Part shown: in pieces, positions 48,981-62,500 of the stretch
Position numbering within the stretch: position 1 is the stretch's first letter
Layout of the letters: each line of letters starts with the position of its first letter
DNA from: Isoetes taiwanensis
Taxonomy: Eukaryota > Streptophyta > Lycopodiopsida > Isoetales > Isoetaceae
Reading direction: 5' to 3'
Length of the DNA: 64,000 nucleotides
Assembly (NCBI GenBank): GCA_021234155.1
Contig: JAJEKV010000110.1
Span: 1,456,338 to 1,520,337, forward strand
The notes under the pieces: generated by a model
Seen by the model: only the letters and a program-made list of their open reading frames with translations
The model's database searches: none
Told to the model about the DNA's origin: nothing
Made by a program: the position numbers and the translations under genes

Positions 48981-49690
48981 TTAAAAGACTAGTCTAGACC
49001 ATTGAAAATTGATTTACTATATAAAAAGCTGGTTATACTTGTTATCGTATAAATCCCTACGTCCTAAGATGCCCGAAAGTCATGTGTGGCAGGCAGCACT
49101 AGGCTAGTGACACTGGTTCGGCGATGCCCTAGAGCTGCCCCTAGGATCCGAAAACTTCCTCAAGGTGGGATTGTATTCTGCATACAAAGTATACATGTAT
49201 GACCAAAGTTTTGCTCACCGAATGTTGTGGTGAGTTGGTATAGACCTAGTAATGCCAAAATAAGTGTACATTTGGTCAAGGGTTTAAACCTTGCCAATGT
49301 TGCTCATCTTTGGATGATCCCCGCATAACTTAAAAAGCATGTACATATACTAGCCAAGTTTTTATCCCACCGCCAATGAGCAGCCAAAGTGGAGGACATG
49401 TGCAGGCTTTTTAAGTTCTGCCACATTGGGGATCATCATTGTATACCTCTAGTAACCAACTCCCAAAATAAGTGTACATTTGGTCAAAAATAAGTTGCTT
49501 ATATTTGGGAGTTGGTTACTAGAGGTATACAATGATGATCCCCGACATGGCAAAACTTTAAAAGCCTGTATATGTCCTCCACTTTAGCTGCTCATTGACA
49601 GTGGAACAAAAGCTAGCTAGTTTGGAAAAGACTAGTCTAGACGAGTAAAAATTGGATTACTGTATAAAACGCTGGTTTACTAGTCGCTAC
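48981..49690. repeat. Direct ~60-base repeats bracketing a hairpin region
   Basis: 48981-49043 and 49626-49685 share aaaagactagtctagac, then attggattact(g/a)tataaaa and gctggtt, with small differences. They bracket the inverted SINE-like copies and may be remnants of a terminal or target duplication. Confidence 0.65.
49222..49612. repeat. SINE-like repeat in direct plus inverted copies (hairpin)
   Basis: Arms at about 49362-49474 and 49504-49612 are inverted copies at high identity around a ~30-base spacer. A core such as gaggtatacaatgatgatcc in one arm is perfectly complementary to the other. A third, direct and more diverged copy at 49222-49345 has an A-box-like TGGTGAGTTGGT (49228) and a B-box-like GGTTTAAACC (49281-49290). 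Confidence 0.7.
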
Positions 49691-49789
49691 CTGCCAGTCT
49701 ACAGCCCAAAATCGCGACGACCGATAGGCTCCCTTACATAAGCCACCAGAAGGCAAAATTTCGGCAATCCATTTTTTATTTTTTATTTT

Positions 49790-50094
49790 TTTAAATTAAT
49801 TAAGCTATTTTGCTTCAGTTAGGCAATTTCACTTGAATAGTCAATAGTGATCCAGAGATCTCTCCTACACTAGAACATTTGATCTTCATATGAGACATAT
49901 TTCCTCAGAAATGAAGGTTTATTGCATTTGTTATTTTGCTTTAATAATCAAATACATATTCAGGGATCTAATGATCTTTTTGGATATTACAAATGGATTT
50001 TGTTATGAGACATGTGTTTTGTCAAGTGGTTTCTAGGGAACATTCTAACCTAAACTTGTTTTGGATATGAAGTGTATGATTTTTTGCCTTGATA
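49790..50094 (+). repeat. Dispersed ~295-base repeat, copy 1
   Basis: It matches 59313-59599 from ttaattaagctattttgctt to gattttttgccttgatagg, with one ~15-base indel and scattered substitutions. It ends in ttgatag|g, a plausible 3' splice site, directly before an open frame. Confidence 0.9.
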
Positions 50095-50451
50095 GGCAAT
50101 AATGGTCTTGTCATGGACTACTTAACATTGCAGAAGTACACATCTCCAAGAAAAGTTGATGAGACTACTAAGCAAATTATCCTCTACAGTAGGTTGGATT
50201 GGAAGAATAAGAAGGTGAAAGTGAAGCACCAATGCAATAAGGAGCTAGTAGGTGAAGGAACTATCATATTAGCTGATCCTATCCAAGCTGTCAATGATGA
50301 AAGGTTAGGAGAGGATAAAGTGGGTGTGGCCATAACAAGTTTAGAAGAAAAATGGAAGGAAAAAGGGTCAAATCACCAGGATTGCACTGCTTGTATTAAA
50401 CAATTGGAGGTTCCATGCATCATGCCATCTAGAGCACGAGGGGACATATGA
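50095..50451 (+). CDS. Exon-like ORF, weakly similar to plant transposon-associated proteins
   Basis: The open frame follows an acceptor-like ttgatag. It reads NNGLVMDYLTLQKYTSPRK, then KVKVKHQCNKELVGEGTIIL, DPIQAVNDERLGED and VGVAITSLEEKWKE, and stops at 50451. The pattern VGEG-T-I-L-DP...V....LGED recalls domains found beside CACTA-type transposases in plants. I am not certain of this. No preceding exon is identified. Confidence 0.35.
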   Translation, partial: GNNGLVMDYLTLQKYTSPRKVDETTKQIILYSRLDWKNKKVKVKHQCNKELVGEGTIILADPIQAVNDERLGEDKVGVAITSLEEKWKEKGSNHQDCTACIKQLEVPCIMPSRARGDI

Positions 50452-51410
50452 GATCTCCAACATTGTACAAACTGTGTTATACAATATATCAAAACTTGTA
50501 CATGCATACCCCACAAACAAGGATCTCTATGTATGGTCTAGATCGAGGAATAAAGGGCATATATGCTTATCCAACAGCTCTCAATGCCCGGAGTCACCCC
50601 CCGTATGAATATGCACCCAAACCAAATGTGGTTTTAAGTGTGAAATGTAATGGTTTTGTTATACCTTAAAATTTTTTGGCCCCTTCGGGGCCTTCAACAC
50701 AAATCATTACATTATATAGAAACACAAGTAAAAAAATCGTGAAAGCACTGTGAACAACAATATTTTAGAACATAGAAGTAATGAAATATGAGAATGACAA
50801 TGTTAAATACAATATTTTAGAACATAGAAGCAATGAAATATGAGAATGGCAATAAAGAAAGACAATTGTGTTGATAGTTTCGCTTACACAAAACTAAAGA
50901 GGAACTACCAAACTATTTATGAAGGCTTTCACAAACATACCTAAGGCTCTATTCTCCTTTTCTAATACGCTTGTATATGGTTGTTGCAACATCCTTCAAT
51001 TCTTTTATCTGGAATGACGACAACTTCAACGAAGAACATAGATAAAGATTGTGGCATTAACTCTAAAAACATACAAATGGCACTTCTTAGAACCTTTGTA
51101 ATTCAACCAACGTAATATGTGTTGTACAGGCAAATCAATTTTTGAATTGATTTAGTAGTATAAAAGCACTTTCCATAATTTCCTTACCATAAATAAACTA
51201 GAATTCTAGAGTGCACTTTAAATCCTCTCTGAGAATATATGCAAGTATCACATTAAGAAGCCTGTAAACAATTCTCTTATATAACTTGGAAACAAGTAGA
51301 AATTAAGTTAAGAGCTTAAACAAAACTTGGCTACAGAACATAAAAAAACATAAAGGGCTATGATGTTTTATGGCTTACACTTGGATTTTGAAAAGATGTC
51401 TGACAAGATA
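50452..51410. other. No gene recognised; small repeats
   Basis: 50678-50692 is GGCCCCTTCGGGGCC, a perfect hairpin with a C(TTCG)G tip. 50759-50862 holds two 52-base tandem units of the type aatattttagaacatagaag. The remainder is AT-rich with no motif. Confidence 0.6.
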
Positions 51411-51680
51411 AATTGGAACAGATATATCACAAGCTAGCTGTGACCTTGTTCTCGTTCTCTTTTAAGTTCATCTGACAAATATTGAATCTGTATAAATTTA
51501 TATAGAACAAAGTTATGACCATTGTTTGTAGGTTTAATAAGTTACAGCCGTACTATTCTGTTATTCGTAGGTTTAAAGAGGTTACAACTATACCATTCTG
51601 TCACTCTTACCAATCATTAACCGTCATATAACAACTCATCCGCAATAAACAGCAAGCCTTAGAGAATTTCCTTCTATGTA

Positions 51681-52277
51681 CCTTTCTAGCATCCTCTTGC
51701 TGCTGAACTTGCTGCTTTTCACCCTCTTCCTTAAGGTTGTGCAGTCTTTCATTTAAAGCTATAATCTCATCTTGCATCTACCTCGTGCGTACTGAATAAT
51801 GCAGAGCTCCATTTTATTCCGTAATATTGTTTCAGCATCGTCTAACTGCTGTAACTTCATAAGATAAATCTTTAGATGTTTTATTTTGTCTGTCATGTGT
51901 TCTATCTTCCTATCCCTGATTGCTGCAAAACCGTAAATGTGCAAGTCCTACAAAATCATTCATATGACTGGGAACATGCACATAGGACTAAATAATTCCA
52001 GTACTTACTGTAATGAGCATATTCCAAAACATATTTTGAGAATTGCTAGATCCACTTTGACAATTGAGAAGAATTATCACAGAAGCCAAGTCTAAAGAAA
52101 TGAGGACTTACCTAGTTCAATTTTCAGTTCATTGTCAAGCTCATCGCTGAGATGTACCTCAGGTTTTGGTTTCTCGACAAACCCAATGCTGTGATGCATC
52201 TCGGGCTTTGGTTTTTCCATAGGTTTATTGCTGGAATGTACCTTAGATTTTGGCATACCTTGTTTCTGAGAAATCAA
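51681..52277 (-). other. Coiled-coil gene fragments, family unknown
   Basis: Minus-strand pieces read KPKPEMHHSIGFVEKPKPE with a repeated KPKPE(M/V)H unit (about 52092-52250), then KLQQLDDAETILRNKMELC (about 51800), then NLKEEGEKQQVQQQEDARK (about 51690). They are short, in separate frames and coiled-coil-like. They may be exons of one gene with introns, or chance. No start or splice set could be fixed. Confidence 0.3.
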
Positions 52278-52343
52278 GCAAAAAAAATGGATAGTGCGGG
52301 GTCCTTTTCAGGATTGATAGCTGCTACCGCAGGGGCGAAGTTC

Positions 52344-52346
52344 TGT

Positions 52347-52404
<58 letters not shown>
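52344..52404 (+). repeat. (AAC)n/(AGC)n trinucleotide repeat
   Basis: Ten AAC units, four AGC units, then AAC and AGC again. On the minus strand it lies near the 3' end of the LINE at 52.3-54.5 kb and may derive from its tail. Confidence 0.95.
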
Positions 52405-52405
<1 letters not shown>

Positions 52406-52419
52406 GAGTCTGGCACGGA

Positions 52420-54515
52420 TTTTGATACTGCGAGTTCTGGGCAAAGGGTATTTTGGCATCATCTGATGGATAGATTGTCTTCTGGTTAGCTTGAAAAGGA
52501 GCGTACAAACTGATGCATTAAAAAGAGAGAGAGAGAGAGAGAGAAGTTTTCCATGCATGCGGTCTATTACCAGCTTACGGACATCTTCTTTACTGCCCAA
52601 TAAATCTTCCACTTTAAGATTCCATTTTCTCAGCCACACTTCTGCATCATGGTACCATCCCTTCTCCTTACTGGCACGCATAGCAACATGCGGTAATCGG
52701 TCCTCTCCCCCACGGTGGACCTTAGCAATGTACCCTGCAAAGTGCAATATCGCTTCGCATTCCAGCGGAAGCAAGCCTCCTTCTGCTAACATCATAGGAT
52801 AGGGCGTATGTAACTTGTCCCCTAGTTCGGAATGTAGGAATCTTTTTTGCAGCTTCTCAACTAAGAGCCACAGATTAGCTGTAATACTGGGAGCCCACAC
52901 CTCACATCCATAGAGTACAACAGTTTGGACCAAAGTCTTAAAAAGTGTCTTTTTCATGTTCCAATCAAACAAGTGATTCTTCTTACATAGCTTTTGCAGT
53001 GCGCATAAGGCTTTAAGCCCATTACTATACCTTTGCTCAATGCACATGTTCCATCTATAGCTGCTTTCAAATATAACCCCTAAATATTTGAAGGAAGTTA
53101 CTGTCTCCAACTGGTGTCCCATATGTAGCAAAATAACAGGGGGTTCCAGGGGGATTTGATATAGATATAATTCTTGAAATCATAGACCATATCCCTAAAA
53201 CAATTCAGTGGGTTATTATAAAAAAAAACATAGATTTAAGATAAAAAATAGTCACATTAGCTCACTGGTTAGATTGGTTAAAGTAGTCTTATTAGGACAT
53301 TGAGTTATTTTGGTAGAGGTTCGAATCCCCGTATTTCATATTCTAAAAGCTTAAGCGAAACCGTATAGAGGCTCGATATACCATCAAAACCTTAGGCAAA
53401 CTCGTATTCGACATCTTAAAATCATAGGCGTCCTCAATCATAATTGAGCATAATCGAAACGAGAGGTGTCCAGAGGCTCCAACATACAGTCTGGGCCGTC
53501 GGATTGACAGATCCGACGACTGTGGTAGTCCAGGGTGCACCTCGTTTAGAATATGTAGCAAAATAACATGTTTTGCACGGGTGCCAACCACCATCACCTT
53601 AGTTTTAGATATGTTCACCTCCAAACCTGTTCTATCACATAATGCACCCAAAATTTCAAGATGAGTGTCCAAACCCTGTTTAGTCCTAGCTATTAAGACC
53701 ACATCATCCGCATATAACAGGAGGGAGATCACATGTTCAGCCAAAGGAGCTCCTGGACCACCATTATACACAATCCAATCCTCTAATTCGTCTATAAAAA
53801 GACCGAATAGAGTAGGGGAAAGAGGGCATCCCTGCTTTACTCCAATGTTACTGTGTACCTGATCTTTGCAGATATCATTCCATGGCCGAGATAGCTCTAC
53901 TAGGACTTTATCATACAAACATCGTACTGCTGACCTCAATTCCATTGGGACATTTAAGGCATCCATTCTCGCCCATAGTTTATCACGCGGCACCGTGTCA
54001 AACGCCTTAGTATAATCCACAAATGCCAAGAATAGTGGTTTCTTCTTTCCTTTCACATTTTCTACAATGGCATTAGTGAGTCACCAACTAGTCCGTGGTG
54101 GTAGAATGATGTGGCCTAAAACCCGCTTGCCCCCTTGGCTCTTACTTTATTCTCCTCGCCCAATAGCTCAATTTCCCTCAACAACATGTAGCAAATAGTT
54201 TTGCCCACGTTGTTACTTACCATAATTGTTCTGGTAGTTATTCACATCCTAATTGTTCCCATCTTTAGGTAATGGCACCACCCTATTGCATTGCCATTCA
54301 AGAGGGAAATCCCCTGCTTGTTAGCACTTTATTGAACATGTGAGTAATATACTCTACAATGGGATCCCCGACCCATTTTACTAGTTCACCCACTAAGCCC
54401 ATAATTGTCTGGCGCCTTACCATTAGATAGGCCTAATACCATCACGGATGTCCTCCACGTAAAAGCTGCCCATACTGCCATTTTACAAGGATGAAAGCTC
54501 ATGTATTCCCCTGGT
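52420..54515 (-). mobile_element. LINE with RT domain, interrupted by a retroposon
   Basis: From 54515 down: LSNGKAPDNYGL (RT start) with frame breaks to about 54060, then an open run at 54056-53551. That run has FLAFVDYTKAFDTVPRDKLW, GVKQGCPLSPTLFGLFIDEL and LLLYADDVVLIA, the RT palm motifs including YADD, and ends SKTKVMVVGT...VILLH. The frame resumes after the 412-base insert at 53138 with VTSFKYLGVIFES and runs to about 52547 (VVLYGCEVWAP, ILHFAGYIAKVHRG). EN and ORF1 are absent; the 5' end meets the (GA)n tract. The two RT halves meet in the same frame, so the RT was open here when the insertion happened. Confidence 0.9.
53139..53550 (+). mobile_element. SINE-like retroposon with 18-base target duplication
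   Basis: It is flanked by perfect copies of ATATGTAGCAAAATAACA (53121-53138 and 53551-53568). Inside, TAGCTCACTGG at 53258 fits an A box. GGTTCGAATCC at 53318-53328 is a perfect B box, 60 bases later, a spacing like that of long-variable-arm tRNAs. A hairpin CGTCGGAT-tgacag-ATCCGACG lies near the right end. The pol III-like module starts about 120 bases into the insert, which is unusual for a SINE. No A-tail is seen. Confidence 0.75.
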
Positions 54516-54516
54516 T

Positions 54517-57896
<3,380 letters not shown>

Positions 57897-59110
57897 GAAT
57901 AGAATAGAATAGATTTTTTATCGTCCACAGAGACCAATTGGCCTATGGGACCCAAATAAAAAGAGGGCAGCAAGCGTATTACTGTCAGGATTAAAAAACC
58001 CATGCCCCGAAGGGTTTTCGAGGGAAAAACCTTAGTAGTAATAAGTATGCTGGTACACTGTACAATTGTATAGGACAATTCAGTACTGTCCCAAAGGACA
58101 CAACTGAGCCCGTGTATCTATAACCTCCTGGAGGTATGACCCCAACAAGCCCATGGACGCCGTATTTAATAACTCATGCAGCGGCTGATCAGGCACAACT
58201 AACCGAACATACTGCACTCGGATATGGGCAAACGCTGGGCAGATCTGAAGGGCATGACATTCATCTTCAATAGCGCCCTGGTGGCAACACTGACAAAGCC
58301 TATCCTCCCGTGCTTCCCGAGTCCAACGCCCCGTCTCAATGCGGAGACGATGTGCACCCGTGTGAATGGAAGCTATAACTTCTTCATAGGCAAATGGGTG
58401 CACAAGTACTGGTGCGGGTCTCTCTGAGCATAGGATTGACTTGCTGCTGATAATGTGCCATCTTAATATGTGTCAGAGCATCTGCATCCCAGAGCTTGCA
58501 AATGATCCTTCTTTGTCCGTACATTACGCATCTGTTTGTCTATACATCCCAACGTGAGAACCACTGAGTTTGCTTGTCCTTTCAGCAGGCTTTGTGGGCA
58601 TTGGGGACCCATTGCCACGGCCAAAGCAAGGTTGGGCAAACATGTATCACACATAGCGACCACCTTCTGGAAGTAAATAATATGGCGTTCCAATGTAGCC
58701 CTTTGAAGGGGGAGAAACTTGTCTCCTAGAGTAGGATCTGGTATGGAACGGAGGACTTTACCCCAAGGGCTCGTGCCAAGAAAGCTTTCTGCACCTGCTC
58801 GAAGTCATTCCAGGTGGTGAGAGATATCACCGGACCCCACACCTCTGCCCCCTACAAGAGAACTGGCTCGACCAAGGCCCTAAACAGGTGTGACTGGTGG
58901 CCACAGGCATACAACTCCGCCGTGTGGCTATTGCTCTACATGGCATATAGTGCTTTCCAACCCGCCGTGACACGTAACCTGATGGCAGCATCCCAGTGGG
59001 TGGTAGTAGAGAACTTGATCCCCAAATACTTGTAGGTCGGAGCCACCTCTACATCTTGCTCCTGATAAGTGAATGAGGGAAGCCGTGGCTGACGGGATGA
59101 CGAAACTAAA
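57897..59110 (-). mobile_element. LINE 3' half with (TTCTA)n tail
   Basis: From 59110 down: a TYKYLGI-type post-RT region, AEVWGPVISLT (about 58830), YFQKVVAM, then 58403-58080 MHPFAYEEVIASIHTGAHRL, the Cys/His region CQCCHQGAIEDECHALQICP, and a stop. The 3' region has gggttttcgaggg hairpins, CATAGGCCAATTGGTCTCTG and GGACGATAAAA. The tail on the minus strand is (TTCTA)n instead of (TTCC)n. It is truncated inside RT and has frameshifts. Confidence 0.88.
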
Positions 59111-59312
59111 GAGGAAGTTCCTACTACAACTATATGTTGCAGTAATACAAAGGTATGTATTTGGATTAATTACATGCTATATGCAAGGCTAAATTGTTAT
59201 AGGGTATGGCATTGCCCCCACTGTAATGGTGGGATCTTGCCATCCCTATAATTACAGTTCTATATACAGGGGTCATGTCATACTCTACGGAAGGTGGCAG
59301 GGTTTTTTTATT
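59111..59312. other. Short AT-rich gap
   Basis: Holds an imperfect hairpin near 59208-59255 (gggtatggcattgcc ... ttgccatcccta). Nothing else is seen. Confidence 0.4.
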
Positions 59313-59599
59313 AATTAAGCTATTTTGCTTCAGTTAAGCAATTTTGCTTGGACAGTCAATAGTGATCCAGGGATCTCTCCTACACTAGAACATTTTATCT
59401 TCATATGAGACATATTTCCTCAGAAATGAAGGTTTATTGCATTTGTTATTATCAAATACATATTCAGGAATCTAGTGATCTTTTTGGATATTACAAACGG
59501 ATTTTGTTATGAGACATGTGTTTTGTCAAATGGTTTCTAGGGAACATTCTAACTTAAACTTGATTTGGATATGAAGCATATGATTTTTTGCCTTGATAG
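59313..59599 (+). repeat. Dispersed ~290-base repeat, copy 2
   Basis: Partner of 49790-50094. It ends at ccttgatagg, exactly where the LINE tail begins. In copy 1 the same point is followed by an exon-like frame. Confidence 0.9.
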
Positions 59600-62500
59600 G
59601 AAGGAAGGAAGGAAGGAAGGTTCTTTTATCGTCCACGGAGACCAATCGGTCTATGGGACCCAATACAAAAACGCAGCAAGTGAATTACTGCCCGGATTAA
59701 AAAACCCCCGCCCCGAAGGGTTTTCGAGGGAAAAACCGTGGCAGCAATCAGCCTGCTGACAAAACCGTCCCTAACATATAAAAATGCGAAACACCCAAAT
59801 ATATCTGGTCATGCACCACACCCACAGCCAGTGCCTAATCAACGGCAAAGGGCGGCGGGGGCAAAGGTGACCTCGCAGTCCGGGGTCGATTACCTCCCGA
59901 ATGTATGACCCCGTGGCACGCGTCGACCGGTGTGTTCATCGGCAAATGCAAGGGGCAAGTCCGGCTGTACTAAAGGGAGCCGTATCTGGCCCGGATCGGC
60001 GAGCTTGGCGGGCAACTCCTGGAAAGTGTGAGACTCATCCTCAATGGCACCGTTTGACCCGGACCGACAGGCTTTCCCTCCGGCGGGGCTCCCCCTAATC
60101 CACCCACCTGCCACCGATCGCGAAGATGGTGGGCACCCGTGCGAATGGAGGCAATGAGTGCAGCGCTTTTGAGGGCAGGCGGGGGGCAGCGGTGGCTGTG
60201 GGCCCGGGCTAACACGGGTTGATGTGCTCCTTGTAATGGGCCATTTTGGCGTGCTCTAGAGCCGTCGGGGTCCCAGAGCTTGCCAAGGAAACAAAAGCGT
60301 CTAGGTACTCCCCGCAGGCTGTCGCGATCGGCGGCGTATTGCCCACCTGCGACGATCTGTGCTCTGCACATTCCATTTGGCGAACCACCGATCTCTTTAC
60401 CCCTCCAACAGGCCCTAAGCCGCTGCGGACCCATGGCCCACGGTGTAAGCCCAGTCGCGGGGAGCCGAGCATCACCCATAGCAACCACTTTCTGAAAATA
60501 GGCGATGTGTCTATCAAGGGCTGCCGGCGGCAAGAATCCGGTTTCTGCAGCCGAGACCGATGATGGGGGGCTGAAGGTTTCACCCAAGTGCCCGTGCAAA
60601 AATGCCTTCTGCACCTGGCTCCAAGTCATTCAGGTCGCCAAAGAAACGGCCGGGCCCCAAACCGACCCGTCTGAAGGGCCGATGTCGACCGATTAGGCCC
60701 GGATGTGGCCATGGCCCCAATCATAGAGCTCTCGCACGGTGATTTGTTGTTACGCATGGCATAAAGCTTTCCAGCCGGCCATCACCGCAAGCGGATAGAT
60801 TTCCCCAATGAGGCCCGAGGAGGGAACTCCACCCTAGGTACCCCTCTAGGTGGGCGTGGCGTCCACGGTCGCCCCCGATATGTGAGTCGCGGGAGGCATG
60901 GGGTGGCGTGAAGAGGATATGAGAACCACCGGTCTTGGCCGATTGGACGCTGCGTGTCCGTAGCGACAAAATGTGTCCAGGGCATCCAGTGAGGCCCATA
61001 GCCGGGGTGTGGGCCAGCAGGCCAACATCGTCGCATAGATGAGTGGGGCGGATGACCGGTGCAAAAGTCGTATGCCATCCCCATGCTCGAAGCGAGGGCT
61101 CTAACCGATCAATGTAGAGGCCAAAAGTGTTGTTGGCGAGGGGGCAACCACGGGACCGATACTATCGGATGAATGCTCGGCCCGCCGGGCCGCATCCTGC
61201 CAAAACAACTCTCATACAACTCGAGATATGGCGATACCGCACGGCGTGGAGCCCCCGATTGACGCAGTCCTACCCACGCCTTTTCCCGGAACCGTATCAA
61301 AAAGCCTTCGCGAAAGTCCACAAGCGAATACAAAGTCCGCCGATGATTCCGGCTGTCTTCAATCGTGCCGCGAGTAAAGATATGGTCAATCGTTGAGTGG
61401 CGGGGTCTAAAGCCGCTTCGTGAGGGCTCGCGACATCCGCCGCCGCCCGGGGCCGGTCAATCGGCTGCCGAGAATGCCGACCAGCTTTGGCAAATACCGA
61501 ACTGACCATGACGCCCGGTGGCCGGACGGACAAGGTGGGTCGCCTGGCCTTTGTGAATGGGGAACAACCCTGCTTTGTGGTCCATTGTGGGAGACCTTCC
61601 GCAATGCTACGTTGAGCGGGTAGTGAGGACCCGACAAGCGGCCGCCACGCCCATTTGAGTAACTTCGGCACGTATACCATCGAGTCCAGTACGCCTTCCC
61701 ATTAGCCAGCCATTCGAGGGGGCCCTCCTCAACATCCTCCCCCGAGAACCAATGGGGGGCCATCCCGGCCAGGGGTATGGAGCATCTGGCGTCCCCTGGC
61801 GGGGTCATAGAGTCTGCTTTGCAAGTCTTGCTCCCACCGCCCTGTGTGATGTCCCACAGAGGGTGGGCTGGCCTTGAAGCACTCAAGCGCCAAAAGGTTC
61901 GAGGATGAGTGTCCAGCAGGCGAACATCCCCGATGCACGGCAGGTACCGTGCCTTTGTGTCCTTGGATGGGTGTCTGTGGTGGTGGCTGCGGTAGCGGTA
62001 CACGGATCGAGGATGTGACCTGGTGCTGCCGCTTTCTTTACACTCCGCATCAAACCATCGATTACAGGAATGTTGCTGACCACGGCGGCGACCCGAATAC
62101 GCCAAAACACCCGCCCAAGCTCATCCCATAGCCGGTCACCGGTCTGCTTCTTTGCTCTAGTGTGGAGGTCCGCGAATTACTTGGGAGGGCGTCCCATGAG
62201 CATCTCCGTAGTCCTCTGCACGCTCATAATCTAGTCTCTCACCGAGGGACGGCGAGGGGTTGGCATAGTGGGGGTTACGGCTTGCCAAACCAGGTCCAAA
62301 TAAAGTGGGAGGTGATCCGAGTCGACCTCCTCATCCCCGATGCCTCAGGCCCACCCGGAACGACCGATGAGATGCATATCTTGGCGCAACTACTGAGCAC
62401 ATAATCCACCACACTAGACCCTCCCCCTCGATTGTCTTGTCCGCGCATGTGCACTTGCGAGAATCGGGCCACCTTGGAAAGGCCATTGCAAATTATCAAG

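Noticed and set aside
50678-50692. Rho-independent terminator (GGCCCCTTCGGGGCC)
   Set aside because: The hairpin is real, but the context is a plant nuclear repeat region and no T-run follows it on either transcript side in the expected place.
59208-59255. Pre-miRNA hairpin
   Set aside because: The stem is short and imperfect with internal loops, weaker than the 49.4-kb hairpin.
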